34,150 bases of DNA from Pseudomonadota bacterium (GTDB lineage Bacteria; Pseudomonadota; Gammaproteobacteria; Eutrophobiales; Eutrophobiaceae). Numbering within the stretch: the first letter of the stretch is position 1; every line of letters begins with the position of its first letter. Shown here piece by piece: positions 29,447 to 34,150 of the stretch. The stretch covers positions 1 to 34,150 of the forward strand of contig JADFPU010000009.1 of the NCBI GenBank assembly GCA_022562175.1. The letters are read 5' to 3'. The notes under the pieces are model-generated. The model had not been told where the DNA came from. It saw only the letters and a list, made by a program, of their open reading frames with translations, and did not search any database. The translations under genes were made by a program, and so were the position numbers.

Positions 29447-30970
29447 CTAGATAGAGGCACTCAAAGACTCTTTCTTCTGCAACCTTAGCGCGCAGGTTTG
29501 CATATTTTCCCTTAACCACACGTTTCTTACACCGGTCGCACTCAGTTCAATCTGATAGTGTTTTCTCAGCTGGTAGGAGACCTGGACCTGCCCGAGATGT
29601 GGATTGTCTAGCGAGAACTCGATAACGGTATCCGCTATCGCCTGGTCGGTTCGATTCTGATGAATGTGTTCTGCACGAACCTGACGTTTTAGGGCCTGAA
29701 GGCCCTTTTCCTTGATCAGTTTCCTATGCCTGTAGATCGTGTCGCGAGAGACACCGCTGAGACGAGCGGCCTCACTGACATTTTGAAGCTTCTCGGCAAG
29801 GTTCAAGACTTCCAGTTTCTTCTGAATTTCTAAATCGAGCATTGACGGTTTGGTCGGCTCAAAAACTTCAGATACAGCCAGCTCTCTTCCAGCAAAGTAA
29901 GCGGAGAATCCATTGTCATGCCCAGTACGTATTTCTATTTTTTGTTTCGCGATAGAATGCTTTAAAGGTGACTCTATGAGGTAAAACGTGTTGCCATAGC
30001 TGAACGTATGGTCACTGCGTATTTTGCGATAGTCCTTTATGACGAACACATCGTCCAAGTTTATATGCTCTGGTACAGGCGTGAACGCTGATCCCCCGCT
30101 ACGGGACAACACTTCGATCTGTTCGCGCCAAAATGAAGGAATAAAGACATCCTGCAAGTACCGATTGGCACTGTCCATATCTTGAATATCGTTTAGCCTG
30201 AGTTCCGGTACAAGCCGGTCCTGGAAGGTGTCAAACGAGCGTTCAATCCGGCCTTTTCCTTGTGGGGAATTGGCAAATATAATTTGGATCCCCAGTTCGT
30301 CACAGGCGCGTTGAACCTGAGAGAAGTTGCAGCGCTTCGGCCCACCAAAAATACCGGCCTTATCGACGTAGAGTACTTTGAACACACCTTTTCGGGTAAT
30401 GTAATCGCGCAGTACTCTCAGACAGCCAAAAGTGGTCTCCGATTCAAAGAACTCAGCATGGATTTCACTGGTCGCATCATCAATGATCGCAATCAGACAG
30501 GATTTCTTATCGCCGAACCAACGATGGGTACTTCCATCCATCTGCAATAGCAGACCAGGAGCTTCCATACGTTCCCTTCTTTTTCTGCTCTGTGATCGTC
30601 TGCGTTTTGCGCGCTTGACGTGGTGTATATCATGTGCCCAGTTTCTAAGCGTCTCGCGCTTTACAAAGATCTGTTCCTTGTCTCGTAGTAGCTCTTTGAG
30701 ATGAGTTAGATTGACATCGAAGTACTTTTGTTTGATCAGGTTTTGGACAGCACACCTTACTTCACTACAGGATTTATTCGACGGTGATTTACCCGTGTTC
30801 TTGTGCACAACAAACTGAATGCCAACATTCCGATACTGTTGGAGATAACGTTCAATAGTTCTACGCGACTTATTAAGCAATTTTGCTGCATTGACGATAT
30901 CTATTTTACCTTCAGCAATCTTTGCAACAATGTCTACTTTGAGTTGAGTTTTGGAATCCATTGTAATCAT
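29447..30970 (-). CDS. DDE (rve-type) transposase, IS481/ISNCY-like
   Basis: 507 aa; N-terminal HTH, LLQMDGSTHRWF...AIIDDATSEIHAEFFESET...FANSPQGKGRIERSFDTFQDRLVPEL; C-terminal HTH ASEAARLSGVSRDTIYRHRK-like segment. Confidence 0.85.
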   Translation of the reverse strand: MITMDSKTQLKVDIVAKIAEGKIDIVNAAKLLNKSRRTIERYLQQYRNVGIQFVVHKNTGKSPSNKSCSEVRCAVQNLIKQKYFDVNLTHLKELLRDKEQIFVKRETLRNWAHDIHHVKRAKRRRSQSRKRRERMEAPGLLLQMDGSTHRWFGDKKSCLIAIIDDATSEIHAEFFESETTFGCLRVLRDYITRKGVFKVLYVDKAGIFGGPKRCNFSQVQRACDELGIQIIFANSPQGKGRIERSFDTFQDRLVPELRLNDIQDMDSANRYLQDVFIPSFWREQIEVLSRSGGSAFTPVPEHINLDDVFVIKDYRKIRSDHTFSYGNTFYLIESPLKHSIAKQKIEIRTGHDNGFSAYFAGRELAVSEVFEPTKPSMLDLEIQKKLEVLNLAEKLQNVSEAARLSGVSRDTIYRHRKLIKEKGLQALKRQVRAEHIHQNRTDQAIADTVIEFSLDNPHLGQVQVSYQLRKHYQIELSATGVRNVWLRENMQTCALRLQKKESLSASI

Positions 30971-31040
30971 CCTCGGTGACCTCTAAACCTTTAGAAAAGG
31001 CTTAGAAAATCACTGATTAAATAGATCCGTCAATTTCCCT

Positions 31041-31104
31041 CGGTAATTAGTTGCGACAAAATCGCTTGGTAGTTAAAGTACGACAAAGTCGCTCGGTGTT
31101 AACA
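31041..31104. repeat. Tandem degenerate repeat at the promoter-side end of the IS481/ISNCY-like element
   Basis: cggtaattagttgcgacaaaatcgct (31041-31066), tggtagttaaagtacgacaaagtcgct (31067-31093), then partial unit cggtgttaaca (31094-31104). Confidence 0.75.
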
Positions 31105-31220
31105 GCAGGCTGTGAGAGAGCAGGTATGAGTCACTACAGATGATGTGGGTTACATTGAAGGTATCACCCGTACAGAATCCTCTGTGGTTTTATCAACTAA
31201 ATTTGAGCGTAGATAGATCT

Positions 31221-31928
31221 TTAAATCAAATTCTCAGACCATTTCGTGTATAGCTGTTCAGCTAACTCAAGACTGATCTCAAAATTACTGTCTAATGCGC
31301 TAATGATTTGTTCCCGTGTTTGAACACTTTCATTCGTAATCGGGTGTTTCTCGTATAGGTCTATTGCCCAATACTCTATTGTTTCGACGCTAACCTCTAC
31401 ATGAAATTGCATGGCAAGCATGTTGCCGTATACAAATGCCTGATTGATACAGTGATCACCTGTCAGTATGCGTGTTGCACCAGCAGGAAGAGTGAATGTG
31501 TCACTATGCCATTGCATAGCAAACAATTCAGCGGAGACACCATTCAACCATTGCTTACTAAATTCATTGTTATCAGGGTACAATCGTGACCAGCCGAATT
31601 CCACAAGATGATGACGCCTCACTTCTCCGCCTAAGGCTTTACTAATCAATTGACCACCCAGACAATGGCCAATTACCGGTGTGCCATTTTCTCTAGCGGC
31701 CTGAATTAAATTTATTTCTTCTATCATCCAGCTGGTAGGTTCCGTTACGCTTTCCGTGCCACCACAAAAACATAATCCGGAATAAGATGAAATATCTTCA
31801 CAGTTCGGAACCTTGTCCCCGTCATTCGGACGTAATATTTGGTACGGGATCGAGCGGGCTTTGAGAAACGCTTCAAATAAATCGGGGCCGCTACTTTCTA
31901 TATGTTCGAAGATGAGTATTGGTTTCAT
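31221..31928 (-). CDS. Class I glutamine amidotransferase-like protein
   Basis: Nucleophile motif VIGHCLGGQLISKALGG; MQWHSD and MQFHVE motifs. Confidence 0.85.
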   Translation of the reverse strand: MKPILIFEHIESSGPDLFEAFLKARSIPYQILRPNDGDKVPNCEDISSYSGLCFCGGTESVTEPTSWMIEEINLIQAARENGTPVIGHCLGGQLISKALGGEVRRHHLVEFGWSRLYPDNNEFSKQWLNGVSAELFAMQWHSDTFTLPAGATRILTGDHCINQAFVYGNMLAMQFHVEVSVETIEYWAIDLYEKHPITNESVQTREQIISALDSNFEISLELAEQLYTKWSENLI

Positions 31929-31939
31929 TTATTCAATAT

Positions 31940-32716
31940 TTAATGAGCAGATAATTTATCCAGGCTGCCATAAACAACTTTACCATCGAACAATGTTAAC
32001 AGGACCTTGGCATCTGAAATTTCCGATGGGTGAATTTCAAATAAATTTTTATCGACTACAATCAGATCGGCGAATTTTCCGATCGCGATAGATCCGGTTT
32101 TATCATCCAGATGATTGATAAATGCGGCGTTAATTGTGTAGGCCGCAATTGCTTCTGATAGAGTGATGCGTTCTTCAGTAACAAAGATCTCTCCTGATGA
32201 GTTAGATGGATCAAGTCTTGTAATCGCAATCTCTATACCCAACAACGGGTCAGGTGATGTCACCCACCAATCGGATCCAAATGCGATCCTTCCACCCGAG
32301 CGTAAAATACTACCGACGGGGTAGTTCCAGCGGAGTCGTATCGGGCCGAGTTTTGCAGGATATGATTCCGTTATATCGTTATATGCCCATAAGGGTTGAA
32401 AGCTTGCGGTCACATTCAGTTCACCGAAACGTGATACATCATCCGGGTGTACCAATTGAACGTGTGCCAAGTGATGACGATTATCATTAATTATTTTATT
32501 ATCACGAATTGCAACTGCCTCCGCCCATGAATGTTTTGCATCAACGGTGTAAATAGCGCCATTAACAAAAGACAAGTCAGCTGAATTATTAATTGATTTT
32601 TGATCTACGGGGGAGATTTTATTTTGCTCATCGGGGTTGCAGGCAGATAAGAACAAAATAACCACTAGGAGGTGTATTCTTAACATATAATTTAGGTACA
32701 TTGGTGCATTGTACAC
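31940..32716 (-). pseudogene. Amidohydrolase (YtcJ-like) with large internal in-frame deletion; lipoprotein-like N-terminus
   Basis: 258 aa; ADLSFVNGAIYTVDAKHSWAEAVAIRDNKI (N-terminal part) joins directly to RHHLAHVQLVHPDDVSRFGELNVTASFQP...FGSDWWV (C-terminal part). Confidence 0.75.
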
Positions 32717-32817
32717 TGAGATAATATGTTTGGAAAATTTCGAAATATGCTGTGACTATACAAATAATCGAATTAAAATTAATGTATATGACGAAACTTC
32801 ACTGAGGGGGTATCGAT

Positions 32818-33228
32818 ATGACAATCAAAGGTAGTTGTTTATGTGGTGCAGTCCAATATGAAGTAACTGGCTCATTGCACAATATTGGTAACTGTTATTG
32901 TTCAATGTGTCGTAAATCCCACGGCGCGGCATTTGCAACCTATGCCGGTTTGGATCCGGATACGTTTCATTGGGTATCCGGTGCAGAGATGGTGACGGAA
33001 TATATTTCTTCACCGCAAGGGGGTCGTTGTTTTTGTCGGCAATGCGGCGCTACGCTTGGCGCCATTGAAAACGGGAAAGTCACTTATATTACGCTAGGTA
33101 CGGTAGACGGGGATCCCGGTGTGCGTCCGGAGGGACATATTTTTGTTGGCTCAAAAGCCCCATGGGTAGAGATAACCGATTCATTGCCGCAGTTTGAAGA
33201 ATACCCTCCTGGTATGGGTACTGAATAG
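32818..33228 (+). CDS. GFA-family (glutathione-dependent formaldehyde-activating-like) protein
   Basis: GSCLCGAVQYEVTG...NCYCSMCRKSHGAAFATYAG...FCRQCGATL zinc-binding Cys pattern. Confidence 0.9.
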   Translation: MTIKGSCLCGAVQYEVTGSLHNIGNCYCSMCRKSHGAAFATYAGLDPDTFHWVSGAEMVTEYISSPQGGRCFCRQCGATLGAIENGKVTYITLGTVDGDPGVRPEGHIFVGSKAPWVEITDSLPQFEEYPPGMGTE

Positions 33229-33239
33229 AGGATTACGCT

Positions 33240-33584
33240 ATGAAATCTGGCAGATGGCATGCTGATGATGTTTTAAATCAACTTTCATTGATTTCACAAG
33301 AAGATGAACCTTATGTTGAGCCCTTTCGTCATGGAACCATGAGTTTGGGAATGTACGCACCGTATAGGCATGATCCGCAGGAACCACATGATCAGGACGA
33401 GTTATATTTTGTATTGTCAGGATCGGGCGTGTTTGTCCATGGAGATGAAAAATCTGATTTCAAGACTGGTGACGCCTTGTTTGTTGCAGCAGGGGTGGAG
33501 CACCGATTTGAAGATTTTACCGATGACTTTGCCGTCTGGGTTGTGTTTTGGGGTACAAAGGGTGGAGAAGGTGATGACGGTTAA
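33240..33584 (+). CDS. Cupin domain protein
   Basis: DQDELYFVLSGSGVFVHGDEKSDFKTGDALFVAAGVEHRFEDF. Confidence 0.88.
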   Translation: MKSGRWHADDVLNQLSLISQEDEPYVEPFRHGTMSLGMYAPYRHDPQEPHDQDELYFVLSGSGVFVHGDEKSDFKTGDALFVAAGVEHRFEDFTDDFAVWVVFWGTKGGEGDDG

Positions 33585-33611
33585 TTCAAATCCTAAAGAG
33601 AGAGGTTGATT

Positions 33612-34017
33612 ATGGTTGAAGGTGGTTGTCTTTGTGGTGCGATACGGTATTCATTCCAACTGGCGCCTTATGGTGTTGGTTATTGTCATTGCCGGCTTTG
33701 TCAGCGTTCATTGAGGGATGCCGGTTTTAGCATGGGCTGCATTTCCCCTGGAAGCATTTCGTTATACCCGTAGCACTCTCAAACTATTTAGATCATCTGA
33801 GCATGGTCAACGTGAATTCTGTGGAGATTGTGGTAGTCAATTGCTGTTCCGGTATATAACGAGTGCAAAATCAGTTGATGTCAATATTGGTACCTTAGAT
33901 AAACCCACTCAGGTAAAACCTGAATGTCATATCTGGACTGAAAGCCAAATAAATTGGTTTGATATTGCAGATGAATTACCTAGGCATAGGCAAGATATTC
34001 CGGAGCATAAAACTTAA
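33612..34017 (+). pseudogene. Second GFA-family gene, frameshifted
   Basis: MVEGGCLCGAIRYSFQLAPYGVGYCHCRLCQRS from ATG 33612 leaves frame near 33712; homologous continuation PVLAWAAFPLEAFRYTRS...FCGDCGSQLLFRY is in the frame of the 33718 ORF. Confidence 0.8.
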
Positions 34018-34090
34018 GGATTTCTATCGACAAAATAAAGGGGTCAAGTATCATATTGAAAGGTTATGATAATACTATTATCCTGCATTT

Positions 34091-34150
34091 ATGCACAGAC
34101 CCTTACGCATCGAGTACGCCGATGCCTACTACCCTGTATCCCCCACCTAA
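34091..34150 (+). pseudogene. Possible 5' stub of a REP-associated tyrosine (Y1) transposase
   Basis: MHRPLRIEYADAYYPVSPT*; the first 14 residues resemble the RPLRIEYxxAxYHVxxRG start of RAYT/Y1 transposases. Confidence 0.5.

Noticed and set aside
31041-31104. CRISPR-like array
   Set aside because: Only two full units directly adjacent with no spacers, located at a transposase gene end; better explained as transposon end repeats.

Overview
The window reads as a gammaproteobacterial chromosome segment, probably from an autotroph because it encodes a phosphoribulokinase. Positions ~240-27,500 are mostly core genes: DUF3426 zinc-ribbon protein, dusB remnant, fis, purH, purD, an HU-like protein, hisB-hisH, hemF, a ParA-like ATPase, prk, msbA, a cNMP-binding GGDEF protein, a MoxR/DUF58/transglutaminase operon, a PAS kinase/double-receiver/REC-PAS-GGDEF-EAL signalling operon, pmbA, uvrD, a TRAP substrate-binding lipoprotein and a cytochrome c5-like protein. 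From tRNA-Arg(CCG) at 27,735 onward the sequence looks like a decaying accessory region: IS256 and IS481/ISNCY-type transposases, a glutamine amidotransferase, an internally deleted amidohydrolase, GFA/cupin genes with a frameshifted GFA copy, and a possible RAYT transposase stub at the end. The observations most worth checking are: (i) a dusB gene reduced to an 82-aa fusion of its N- and C-termini that overlaps the fis start codon; (ii) a 237-bp structured MITE-like element with IS1380/ISEcp1-like ends, four bp from the DUF3426 start codon; (iii) a partial tRNA-Arg copy whose D-loop is split by a 49-nt double-hairpin insert, just upstream of the intact tRNA; (iv) an amidohydrolase with the same type of internal in-frame deletion. 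I did not find a clear, complete novel defence or biosynthetic system. All calls come from reading the sequence; no database search was run.
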